Shown here in pieces: positions 1 through 6,549 of a stretch of DNA of 13,390 bases (its first letter is position 1; each line of letters opens with the position of its first letter). Both the position numbers and the translations under genes were made by a program. Below the pieces are notes generated by a model. The model did no database searches. It was not told the DNA's origin and saw only the letters and a list, made by a program, of their open reading frames with translations. Source of the DNA: Flavobacteriaceae bacterium (GTDB lineage Bacteria; Bacteroidota; Bacteroidia; Flavobacteriales; Flavobacteriaceae); assembly GCA_026992695.1 (NCBI GenBank), contig JALWYP010000409.1:1-13390 (forward strand), in the 5' to 3' direction.

Positions 1-117
1 AAGCTGTATTATGTTGTGTCTATGCAATTGCCAATAGGAAAAGTTCTATTAGAAAAGTCTAAAAATGACACTTTTGAGTTTAACGGAAATAAAATAATTG
101 TTTTATCGATATTTTAA
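1..117 (+). CDS. GreA/GreB-like protein, C-terminal end (5' truncated)
   Basis: An open frame runs from the first base of the window to a TAA at 115-117, giving 38 residues. The segment LPIGKVLLEK, followed by an acidic/polar turn and a final hydrophobic strand (KIIVLSIF), resembles the C-terminal domain of GreA/GreB transcription elongation factors, whose typical form is S-P-[IL]-G-x-A-L-L-G. That domain binds RNA polymerase near the secondary channel. Only the last strands are visible, so the N-terminal coiled coil that would separate a true Gre factor from a Gre-like C-domain protein cannot be judged. It reads towards the denitrification genes but is separated from the next gene by 170 bases with its own promoter-like element, so co-regulation is not implied. 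The family assignment rests on a short motif and is moderately sure. Confidence 0.55.
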   Translation, partial: KLYYVVSMQLPIGKVLLEKSKNDTFEFNGNKIIVLSIF

Positions 118-251
118 ATTGCTTTTTTCTATCTAGGCAACAAATTTAAAATTTATACCGGAACAACTTTATTATTCTCTCCTAAAGTGTGATAGTTCTT
201 CTAATCTATTTAATACAACAATAGTTTCGAGAGAGTACATAGAAATAGTAT

Positions 252-259
252 TATATTTG
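252..259 (+). promoter_or_regulatory. Candidate Bacteroidota -7 element (TATATTTG)
   Basis: TATATTTG is an exact match to the Bacteroidota -7 consensus TAnnTTTG. It lies 28 bases before the ATG at 288, which would put the transcript start near 263-266. The expected -33 region (about 225-232) has only a weak GTTTCG. It is the best promoter candidate in the 118-287 intergenic region; nothing else was recognised there apart from general AT-richness. Confidence 0.45.
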
Positions 260-287
260 TTTCTATAAAGAATCATCTTGTTAAGTT

Positions 288-842
288 ATGAATAAAAGCA
301 CCAAATATTTGTTAGTTTCCCTCTTTACTTTTTTAATTGGGTATATCTTTTTAAAATTAGCTTATAACAGCACCCAAGACATTCCCTTTTTACAAGAAAT
401 AGTGCTTATCATTTTGGGAACCATTGCTACCATTGCGATTACAGCCGCTCTTTTAAATAAACAAAGCGAGGTAGAGCTTGAAAAAGAACAACGCGTTAAA
501 ATTTTTGATTTAAAATCTAATCTGTATTTTGAATTGATTGATTTTATTGAAGAAATAGTGGGCAAAAGAAAAATTACAAAAGAAGACCTTATTACTCTAG
601 AGTTTCTTACTCATAAAATTTCAACTATTGCAAGTCCGGAAGTATTAAAGGAATATTCCAATTTTTTAAATAACATTAAAGACTCTTCAAAAGATGCTAT
701 TATTAGTCCATTTGAGTCGGATGAATTGTCTCAATCCCTTGCAAATCTTTGTGGTACCATACGGTATGATTTGATTTCAAAAGAAGCTTCCAATAAGAAT
801 GAAATTCAAACAATAATCAACAAAAACATAGATAAACTGTAG
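288..842 (+). CDS. Hypothetical protein with two membrane segments and a cytosolic helical domain
   Basis: The protein has 184 residues and I do not recognise a named family. Two hydrophobic segments are visible, at about residues 7-25 and 36-55. The second is followed by a highly charged, helix-forming stretch (residues 57-95, rich in E, K and L) that probably continues as a soluble helical domain to the C-terminus. There are no cysteine pairs, nucleotide-binding motifs or catalytic signatures. The topology (two membrane helices near the N-terminus with a short extracytoplasmic loop, then a cytosolic helical tail) is common among small membrane proteins of unknown role. The ATG at 288 is well placed after the TATATTTG element. 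The gene ends 120 bases before norC, and a separate palindrome and promoter element lie between them, so it is probably not part of the nor operon. The coding call is fairly sure; the function is unknown. Confidence 0.75.
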   Translation: MNKSTKYLLVSLFTFLIGYIFLKLAYNSTQDIPFLQEIVLIILGTIATIAITAALLNKQSEVELEKEQRVKIFDLKSNLYFELIDFIEEIVGKRKITKEDLITLEFLTHKISTIASPEVLKEYSNFLNNIKDSSKDAIISPFESDELSQSLANLCGTIRYDLISKEASNKNEIQTIINKNIDKL

Positions 843-866
843 TTTATTCAATTAAGTATGAGCTTT

Positions 867-888
867 TTTTATGATAAAAGTCATAAAA
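867..888 (+). promoter_or_regulatory. CRP/FNR-family type operator upstream of norC
   Basis: TTTTATGA at 867-874 and TCATAAAA at 881-888 form a perfect 8-bp inverted repeat around a 6-base spacer. The core TGA-N6-TCA has the same geometry as FNR (TTGA-N6-TCAA) and CRP (GTGA-N6-TCAC) sites. Its centre (877.5) is about 41 bases upstream of the start expected from the TACCTTTG element at 907-914, the usual position for a class II activator. A nitric-oxide- or oxygen-responsive Crp/Fnr regulator (NnrR/DNR-like role) is the likely binder, by inference. No regulator gene is in the window. Confidence 0.65.
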
Positions 889-906
889 TAAAGACTAGGG
901 GCATTG

Positions 907-914
907 TACCTTTG
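907..914 (+). promoter_or_regulatory. norC promoter -7 element (TACCTTTG)
   Basis: TACCTTTG matches the Bacteroidota -7 consensus TAnnTTTG exactly and would start transcription near 918-920, leaving an untranslated leader of about 43 bases before the norC ATG. No TTG-type -33 element is present at the expected spacing; that place is taken by the right half of the palindrome at 881-888. This fits a promoter that depends on an activator. It is the only promoter I see for norC-norB-nirS. Confidence 0.65.
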
Positions 915-962
915 CTTCAATAAAAGATAAAAAGGTCTTATTTAATTAAAAACTTTACAACT

Positions 963-1397
963 ATGCTATCAAAAAAACAAGCACGTGCTTTTTTCTTAGG
1001 TGGTACATTGGTTACATTCTTGATTTTTATAGGATTAACAGTGTATTCATTAAGTGAGGCACAAGACCAAAGTAATTACAAAGATATTACCGAACAAGTG
1101 GTTCGTGGGAAACACTTATGGGAATCTAACAACTGTATGGGTTGTCATACGTTATTAGGAGAAGGAGGTTATTACGCTCCTGAGTTAACCAAAGTCATTG
1201 AAAGAAGAGGAGAAGGCTATGTAAAAGCTTTATTAATGTCTCCTAATCCTTGGGCACCAAACGGAAGAAAAATGGTTGCCTATGGCTTTTCTGAAGATCA
1301 AGCAACAGACATTATTGCATTCTTAAAATGGATTGGAAACATAGATCTTAATGGTTTTGAGCGTGTGGTTTCACCCTTAGCCAAAGACAATAACTAA
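963..1397 (+). CDS. norC: Nitric oxide reductase subunit C (membrane-anchored cytochrome c)
   Basis: NorC is the electron-entry subunit of cytochrome-c-type NO reductase: it takes electrons from a periplasmic donor and passes them to NorB heme b. The 144-residue protein has one N-terminal membrane anchor (about residues 10-30) followed by a periplasmic cytochrome c domain. The heme c site is C58-M-G-C61-H62, followed by the NorC-typical TLLGEGGYYAPELT. M104 in GRKM is the likely second axial ligand. The length matches the family (about 145-150). The ATG at 963 precedes the anchor directly. norB begins 19 bases after the stop, so the two subunits are co-transcribed. The TACCTTTG promoter and CRP/FNR-type palindrome lie upstream. 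Nothing appears missing. Identification is very sure. Confidence 0.96.
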   Translation: MLSKKQARAFFLGGTLVTFLIFIGLTVYSLSEAQDQSNYKDITEQVVRGKHLWESNNCMGCHTLLGEGGYYAPELTKVIERRGEGYVKALLMSPNPWAPNGRKMVAYGFSEDQATDIIAFLKWIGNIDLNGFERVVSPLAKDNN

Positions 1398-1416
1398 CCA
1401 TAAAAAAATAATAAAG

Positions 1417-2757
1417 ATGAAATATAAATCACAAAAAGTAGCCTATTGGTTTTTTGCCTTATCGATGTTGTTGTTTGTGTTACAACTCGTATATGGCTTT
1501 ATTATGGGCTTCGCACATGCAGGGCTTGACGGATTACACAGTATAATCCCTTTTAACACAGCAAAAGCAGTTCACCTTAATTTATTAGTAGTTTGGTTAC
1601 TATCGGGTTTTATGGGAGCCGCTTATTACATTATTCCTGAAGAAGCTCAACGAGAACTAGTGAGTGTAAAATTGGCTTATGTACAATTAATTTCTTTAGC
1701 ATTAGTGGGAGTCGCTGCAATAGTAGGATTTCACTTAAATTACTGGGAAGGACGTAAGTTTTTAGAAATACCCAGACCATTAGATTATTTAGTAGTAGTA
1801 AATGTATTACTATTTTTAGGGCTAATACTTGTTACACTCTTTAAAGGAAAACGCAAAACTACGACAGCACTCGTCCTTTCTATGGGACTGTTATTTGCAG
1901 CACTTTTATATTTACCGGGGATGTTACCTTTTGATAGTCAAGTGCTAGATTCATTCTTCCGCTGGTGGGTGGTTCACCTTTGGGTAGAAGGTGTTTGGGA
2001 ATTAATAATGGGAGGTATTTTATCTTTCCTATTAATTAAACTTACCGGTGTAGATAGAGAAGTGATTGAAAAATGGCTGTATGTTATTGTTGGGCTAACC
2101 TTCTTATCTGGTATTTTAGGAACAGGACACCATTATTACTACATAGGAGTGAATAAAATATGGCTAATAGTTGGCGGTATATTTTCAGCTATGGAACCTT
2201 TAGCATTTCTAGCAATGGCGCTATTTGCTGTAAATATGTATCGGAAAGGTGAAAAGAAACACCCTAATAAACAAGCATTATTTTGGACATTGGGCTCTGC
2301 AATAGTTTCATTTATGGGTGCTGGGCTATTAGGAATGGCACACACATTACCACAAACAAATCTTTATACACACGGAACGCTTGTAACAGCAATGCACGGG
2401 CACTTAGCATTTTGGGGTGCTTACGCTATGATTGTTTTAGCAATGATAAGTTATGTGCTTCCTAATTTAACAGGAAGAAAACTATATAACGGAGCACGAG
2501 GAAGAGCGGCATTTTGGTTGTCTAATATCGGTATGATTGGTATGACCGTAGCCTTTGGTGTTGCAGGAGTGGCACAAGTATATCTTGAAAGAATAATGAA
2601 AATGGATTTTATGGAAGTTCAAAAAATGACCGAAATACATTTTTATGTTTTAATTCTATGCGCTACACTATTCCTTATTGGAGTTATACTTTTTATAATA
2701 GATTTTATTAAGTATGGGCGCCCAACAGATGAAGCTTTAGAAACAAATCAACCATAA
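1417..2757 (+). CDS. norB: Nitric oxide reductase subunit B (catalytic, cNOR)
   Basis: NorB reduces 2 NO to N2O at a heme b3/non-heme iron centre in the inner membrane. The 446-residue, roughly 12-helix protein has the full ligand set. H53 (KAVHLNLL) and H329 fit low-spin heme b, and H327 (AMHGHLAFWG) fits heme b3. H187 (VVHLWVEGVWE), H238 and H239 (GTGHHYYYIG) fit the iron FeB. Conserved E191 (next to the first FeB histidine) and E260 (SAMEP) are present. These correspond to Pseudomonas NorB H60, H349, H347, H207, H258, H259, E211 and E280. It is not a quinol-type qNOR: the fused N-terminal cytochrome-like extension (total about 760 residues) is absent and a separate norC precedes it. nirS follows after 21 bases, implying one transcript for NO production and removal. 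Identification is very sure. Confidence 0.98.
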   Translation: MKYKSQKVAYWFFALSMLLFVLQLVYGFIMGFAHAGLDGLHSIIPFNTAKAVHLNLLVVWLLSGFMGAAYYIIPEEAQRELVSVKLAYVQLISLALVGVAAIVGFHLNYWEGRKFLEIPRPLDYLVVVNVLLFLGLILVTLFKGKRKTTTALVLSMGLLFAALLYLPGMLPFDSQVLDSFFRWWVVHLWVEGVWELIMGGILSFLLIKLTGVDREVIEKWLYVIVGLTFLSGILGTGHHYYYIGVNKIWLIVGGIFSAMEPLAFLAMALFAVNMYRKGEKKHPNKQALFWTLGSAIVSFMGAGLLGMAHTLPQTNLYTHGTLVTAMHGHLAFWGAYAMIVLAMISYVLPNLTGRKLYNGARGRAAFWLSNIGMIGMTVAFGVAGVAQVYLERIMKMDFMEVQKMTEIHFYVLILCATLFLIGVILFIIDFIKYGRPTDEALETNQP

Positions 2758-2778
2758 TAAATTTTTAAAATAATAACC

Positions 2779-4470
2779 ATGAAAAAAGTAGGGATGTTTT
2801 TACTAGTTATATTGATAGCAGTATCGTATAGTTGTAAAGACAGCAAACAAAAAGAAGATTACGGAACCAAAAAAAACGACGACAAAGAAGTAGCTGTAAA
2901 TGAAATTAAGCTATCATCTGCAGAAATGGAAAAAGCCAAAGGTATTTTCTTTAATACCTGTGCAGGTTGTCACGGAACAACACGTAAAGGTGCCACGGGA
3001 CCCTCTCTGTTACCTGATGGAGACGGAAAATGGCCTGCCACCAAAGATTTGGGAACAGAAGGGTTAGTAAGTATCATTACTAACGGTCTTCCAGGAGGAA
3101 TGCCCGATTGGGGAAAACAAGGAATTCTTACCCCTGAAGAAACGCTTCTTATGGCAAAATATGTTCAGTTACCTCCACCACCGGTACCCGAATATACTAT
3201 GGAAGATATGATGAAAGCTTGGAAACTAATAGTCCCTGTAAAAGATAGAGTAACTAAGCCTATGACTAAAAGAAACTGGCAAAATTATTTTGGGGTAGTA
3301 CTTCGTGATGCAGGACAAGTAGCTATTATGGATGGAGACACTAAAGAACAGGTTGCCATACTAAATACAGGATTTGCAGTACACATCTTACGTACTTCTG
3401 CTACGGGACGTTATTTCTACTCAATTGGTAGAGATGGAAAAGTGACGTTAATTGACCTTTGGCCAGAAACACCACAAATTGTTGCCGAATCAAAAGCTTC
3501 ATTTGATGCTCGTTCGGTTGAGGTTTCAAAATATAACGGACCCAAAGGCGATTTTAGAGATAAATATATTATTGTGGGAGGATATACCCCTTCACACTAT
3601 GTGGTATTTGATGCCATGACACTTAAACCACTTAAAGTGGTAAATACAGATGGGAAAGTACTAGGTGATGGTGAATATAGAGAAGAAGCACGTGTTGCTT
3701 CTATTGTAGCCTCTCATCACGATCCTATTTGGGTAGTGAATGTTAAAGAAACCGGTATGGTATGGTTAGTAGATTATTCAGATTTGGATAAAATTGACGA
3801 AAACACTGCTAAAATACCTACCGCACAGTTCTTGCACGATGGCGGATGGGATCATTCAGGTAAATATTTCTTGGTGGCTGCTAATGCTGTAAACAAAATT
3901 GTTGTAATTGATGTTGAAAACAAAAAACTAGAAACCATTATTGATGTGGGGATTAAGCCTCACCCTGGACGTGGAACCAATATTCATAATAAAAAATACG
4001 GATGGATGTGGGTAACAGGTCATATTGGTGAAGGAAAACTTAGTTTTATTGCTACAGATCCAGGACCTAACCAATGGAAAGTAGTTCATAATATTAAAAT
4101 GGAAGGCGGAGGCGGAGGTAACCTCTTTGTAAAATCACACCCAAAATCAAAACATCTTTGGGCAGATCGCGCATTGAGTACCGAAGAAGCATTACAACGT
4201 TCTATCTTTGTTTATGATACAGAAACGTTTAAACTTATTAAAACATTAAAAGTTCCCGAAAAATATAAAGGAAGAGCTGTTCATATGGAATACAACAAAG
4301 CCGGAAATGAAGTTTGGGTTTCTGTATGGGGTAAAAAAGATGAAAACACTAGTGCGGTGTTAATCTATGATGATAAAACCCTAAAACTTAAATACGAAAT
4401 TAACGGAGATTGGTTAATTACACCAACCGGTAAATTTAATGTGTATAACACTGCATTTGATATTTATTAA
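2779..4470 (+). CDS. nirS: Cytochrome cd1 nitrite reductase, lipoprotein form
   Basis: NirS reduces nitrite to NO. The 563-residue protein has a cytochrome c domain with C61-A-G-C64-H65 and probable axial M108 (GGMPDWG), followed by the eight-bladed d1-heme propeller from about residue 165. H202 (VHILRTS) fits the proximal d1-heme ligand. H353 (FLHDGGWDHSG) and H395 (KPHPGRGTN) fit the two distal active-site histidines; their 42-residue spacing equals that of H327/H369 in the Pseudomonas enzyme. The N-terminus is unusual: a short hydrophobic signal ends in SYSC with C19 and then KDSKQKED, a lipoprotein signal, whereas proteobacterial NirS is normally soluble and periplasmic. The protein is therefore probably lipid-anchored, with a flexible linker of about 25 residues before the heme c domain. 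A strong terminator follows. No heme d1 biosynthesis genes are in the window. Enzyme identity is very sure; membrane side is inferred. Confidence 0.97.
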   Translation: MKKVGMFLLVILIAVSYSCKDSKQKEDYGTKKNDDKEVAVNEIKLSSAEMEKAKGIFFNTCAGCHGTTRKGATGPSLLPDGDGKWPATKDLGTEGLVSIITNGLPGGMPDWGKQGILTPEETLLMAKYVQLPPPPVPEYTMEDMMKAWKLIVPVKDRVTKPMTKRNWQNYFGVVLRDAGQVAIMDGDTKEQVAILNTGFAVHILRTSATGRYFYSIGRDGKVTLIDLWPETPQIVAESKASFDARSVEVSKYNGPKGDFRDKYIIVGGYTPSHYVVFDAMTLKPLKVVNTDGKVLGDGEYREEARVASIVASHHDPIWVVNVKETGMVWLVDYSDLDKIDENTAKIPTAQFLHDGGWDHSGKYFLVAANAVNKIVVIDVENKKLETIIDVGIKPHPGRGTNIHNKKYGWMWVTGHIGEGKLSFIATDPGPNQWKVVHNIKMEGGGGGNLFVKSHPKSKHLWADRALSTEEALQRSIFVYDTETFKLIKTLKVPEKYKGRAVHMEYNKAGNEVWVSVWGKKDENTSAVLIYDDKTLKLKYEINGDWLITPTGKFNVYNTAFDIY

Positions 4471-4480
4471 TCGTAACCAC

Positions 4481-4513
4481 TTTTGTTAATACTCATCCCC
4501 AAAAATATCCTTG
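4481..4513 (+). promoter_or_regulatory. Possible promoter embedded in the nirS terminator
   Basis: TTTTG at 4481-4485 could be a -33 element and TATCCTTG at 4506-4513 differs by one base from TAnnTTTG. They are 20 bases apart, as expected for the Bacteroidota sigma factor. The start would fall near 4517-4520, giving the receptor gene at 4541 a leader of about 20 bases. The -7 element sits in the loop and right arm of the terminator. With one mismatch in an AT-rich region this is tentative. Confidence 0.35.
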
Positions 4514-4526
4514 GGGGTGAGTTTTA
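4491..4526 (+). terminator. Intrinsic terminator after nirS
   Basis: ACTCATCCCCAA (4491-4502) pairs with TTGGGGGTGAGT (4511-4522) over 12 positions, one of them a G-U pair. The loop has 8 bases and is followed at once by TTTT (4523-4526). This is a strong rho-independent terminator 20 bases after the nirS stop, closing norC-norB-nirS. The next gene starts only 14 bases beyond it. Confidence 0.85.
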
Positions 4527-4540
4527 AATCCACTACTAAA

Positions 4541-6538
4541 ATGAAGTTATTTATAACATTCACAGGGATGCTTTTGTTTGGTTTTTTAACAGGACAAGCG
4601 CAAGAAAAAGGAAATGATACAATACCCGAAAAATTAGAAGAAGTTGTTATTACAGCACAATACACTCCACAATCAGAACATAATGCAGTGTATAAAGTAA
4701 AAAGTATTTCACAACAAACCATTCAACAGAAAGCAGTAACTAATTTAAGAGAGTTGTTACAACAAGAATTAAATATTGATTTAAGTCAAAACTCGGTTTT
4801 TGGAACCGGAATCGAAATTCAAGGAATTTCTAAAGAAAACATTAAAATATTAATCGATGGAGTTCCGGTTATAGGAAGATTAAACGGGGTAATTGACTTA
4901 AATCAAATCAACCTAGCAAACATAGAACGAGTTGAAATTATAGAAGGTCCGGTTTCTGTTTTTTATGGCACCGATGCTATGGGGGGAGTGATTAACTTAA
5001 TAACCAAGCAAAACCAAAAAAAACAACTAGAAGGAAATCTGAGCGCCTATTATGAAAGTATTGATGCGACAAGATTTTCAGGAAACCTTGGCTATAAATT
5101 CGATAACAACCTGATTAAAGCAGGAGGAGGGTACTATCATTTTAACGGATTGTCAACCAATGACAACCCAAGAAACTTAAACTGGGAAGAGAGAAAACAA
5201 CACTTCGCAGATTTTATGTTTTTAAAAGGGTTTAAAAATGCAAAACTTAGATATAATGCCTCTTTTTCCAACGAAAAATTAATTTCTTTAGGAGAACCCG
5301 ACCGATTTGGAAACATTCAAGACAAAGATTATTTTACCAGACGAATAGATAATGCATTAAACTTTCAAGGTACGGTTTTAACCAATAAGTTTTTAGACGC
5401 TACAGCCTCTTTTTCAGATTACCAAAGATACCATGACACTTATGATGTTAATCCTAATACGTATGAACAAACCCTTTCACAAAGTGATACTAAAGAAGAT
5501 AACATCGTTACCTATCGATACGGTGGATTGAAATGGCAACTGGGAAAAAGCAAAAAAACTGAAAAACTCAATTACGCAATTGGAACAGATTATTTTGAAG
5601 AATCAACCACCGGAAGCCGAATATTAAACCGAAAACAAAGTATAAATACCTTTGCGACTTTTGCCAGTATTAATTATAAAATTATTTCCGGATTTGAAAT
5701 TCAACCGGGTGTTAGATATACTTGGAATAGCGCCTATGGCAACTTAATTTCACCGGCTTTTAATACCAAAATAAGAATTAATAATAATAATACGCTTAGA
5801 CTTTCCTATGCAAGGGGATTTAGAGCACCTTCTGTTAAGGAGTTGTACTTGGACTTTCGTATTAATGCCGGACAAGTGACCTTTGTGATTTCAGGAAACG
5901 AAAACTTAGAGGTAGAAGAGTCACACAGTGTTAATTTATATTATACATTTAATAAAACATTTTCTGATGACACTTCCTTAAAAATAGAACCCGCTATATT
6001 TTATAATGATGTCACTAACTTAATCGCATTAAGTCAATTACAAAATTTTAAACGACATTATATAAACATTGATAAATTCAAATCAGTAGGAGGAAAAATA
6101 AACACCATGTTTGCTTTTTCAAAACAATTGAGTTTTCAAGCGGGATTTGCACTCATTGGAAGGTACAACAAGTTTAAAGAAGACTACAATACCGACGAAT
6201 TTTTATATACCCCCGAAGCAACTTCGACCCTTGATTACCAATTACCAAAACAAGGAGTATCGGTTAACTTGTATTACAAATTTACCGGAGCGCAAACAGG
6301 ATTTATTATTGATGAAGACACCGATGAACTCTCTAAAACAACACGAGAGCGTTTTCATAATTTAGACATTACCCTTACGAAAAATCTTTTTAGCAAAGCC
6401 TTGGTTTTTACTATCGGAGCAAAAAATATTTTTGATGTAAAAGATTTAGAAACAACCAATGCCATTGGAGAAGCTCATGCACGCGATATGCAATTATGGG
6501 GGACTTCATTTTTTATAAAAACTAATTTTAATTTTTAA
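4541..6538 (+). CDS. TonB-dependent outer-membrane receptor
   Basis: TonB-dependent receptors import scarce ligands (metal chelates, heme, cobalamin, sugars) across the outer membrane using TonB energy. From the ATG at 4541 the protein has 665 residues: a signal peptide (about 1-20, ending GQAQ), a probable TonB box (EEVVITAQ, 33-40), a plug domain (about 45-156, with the typical IKILIDGVPV, ERVEIIEGPVSVFYGTDAMGGVINLITK-like signature), then a 22-strand barrel ending in an aromatic strand (final residue F). A TTG start at 4511 is possible but would add ten residues from inside the terminator stem, so I prefer the ATG. It lacks the N-terminal carboxypeptidase-regulatory-like domain of SusC proteins and has no SusD neighbour, so it looks like a BtuB/CirA-style receptor. 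The porin gene starts 11 bases later. Placed between nirS and norQ, it may supply iron, heme, copper or cobalamin; the ligand is not readable from the sequence. Confidence 0.93.
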   Translation: MKLFITFTGMLLFGFLTGQAQEKGNDTIPEKLEEVVITAQYTPQSEHNAVYKVKSISQQTIQQKAVTNLRELLQQELNIDLSQNSVFGTGIEIQGISKENIKILIDGVPVIGRLNGVIDLNQINLANIERVEIIEGPVSVFYGTDAMGGVINLITKQNQKKQLEGNLSAYYESIDATRFSGNLGYKFDNNLIKAGGGYYHFNGLSTNDNPRNLNWEERKQHFADFMFLKGFKNAKLRYNASFSNEKLISLGEPDRFGNIQDKDYFTRRIDNALNFQGTVLTNKFLDATASFSDYQRYHDTYDVNPNTYEQTLSQSDTKEDNIVTYRYGGLKWQLGKSKKTEKLNYAIGTDYFEESTTGSRILNRKQSINTFATFASINYKIISGFEIQPGVRYTWNSAYGNLISPAFNTKIRINNNNTLRLSYARGFRAPSVKELYLDFRINAGQVTFVISGNENLEVEESHSVNLYYTFNKTFSDDTSLKIEPAIFYNDVTNLIALSQLQNFKRHYINIDKFKSVGGKINTMFAFSKQLSFQAGFALIGRYNKFKEDYNTDEFLYTPEATSTLDYQLPKQGVSVNLYYKFTGAQTGFIIDEDTDELSKTTRERFHNLDITLTKNLFSKALVFTIGAKNIFDVKDLETTNAIGEAHARDMQLWGTSFFIKTNFNF

Positions 6539-6549
6539 TAACAACAAGT

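Noticed and set aside
867..888. The norC-upstream palindrome as a terminator of the preceding gene
   Set aside because: The stem is almost all A-T with a 6-base loop and is not followed by a T-tract; its position relative to the -7 element fits an operator better.
1417..2757. NorB as a quinol-type NO reductase (qNOR)
   Set aside because: The protein is 446 residues with no fused N-terminal extension, and a separate cytochrome c subunit gene (norC) precedes it.
4511..4540. Upstream TTG start for the TonB-dependent receptor, giving 675 residues
   Set aside because: The extra ten residues would be encoded by the right arm and tail of the terminator hairpin and would spoil the signal peptide, which starts cleanly at the ATG at 4541.
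5776..5793. Short AAT repeat run as a microsatellite
   Set aside because: It is only a few units, encodes an asparagine run in the receptor barrel (INNNNT), and is expected in AT-rich coding sequence.
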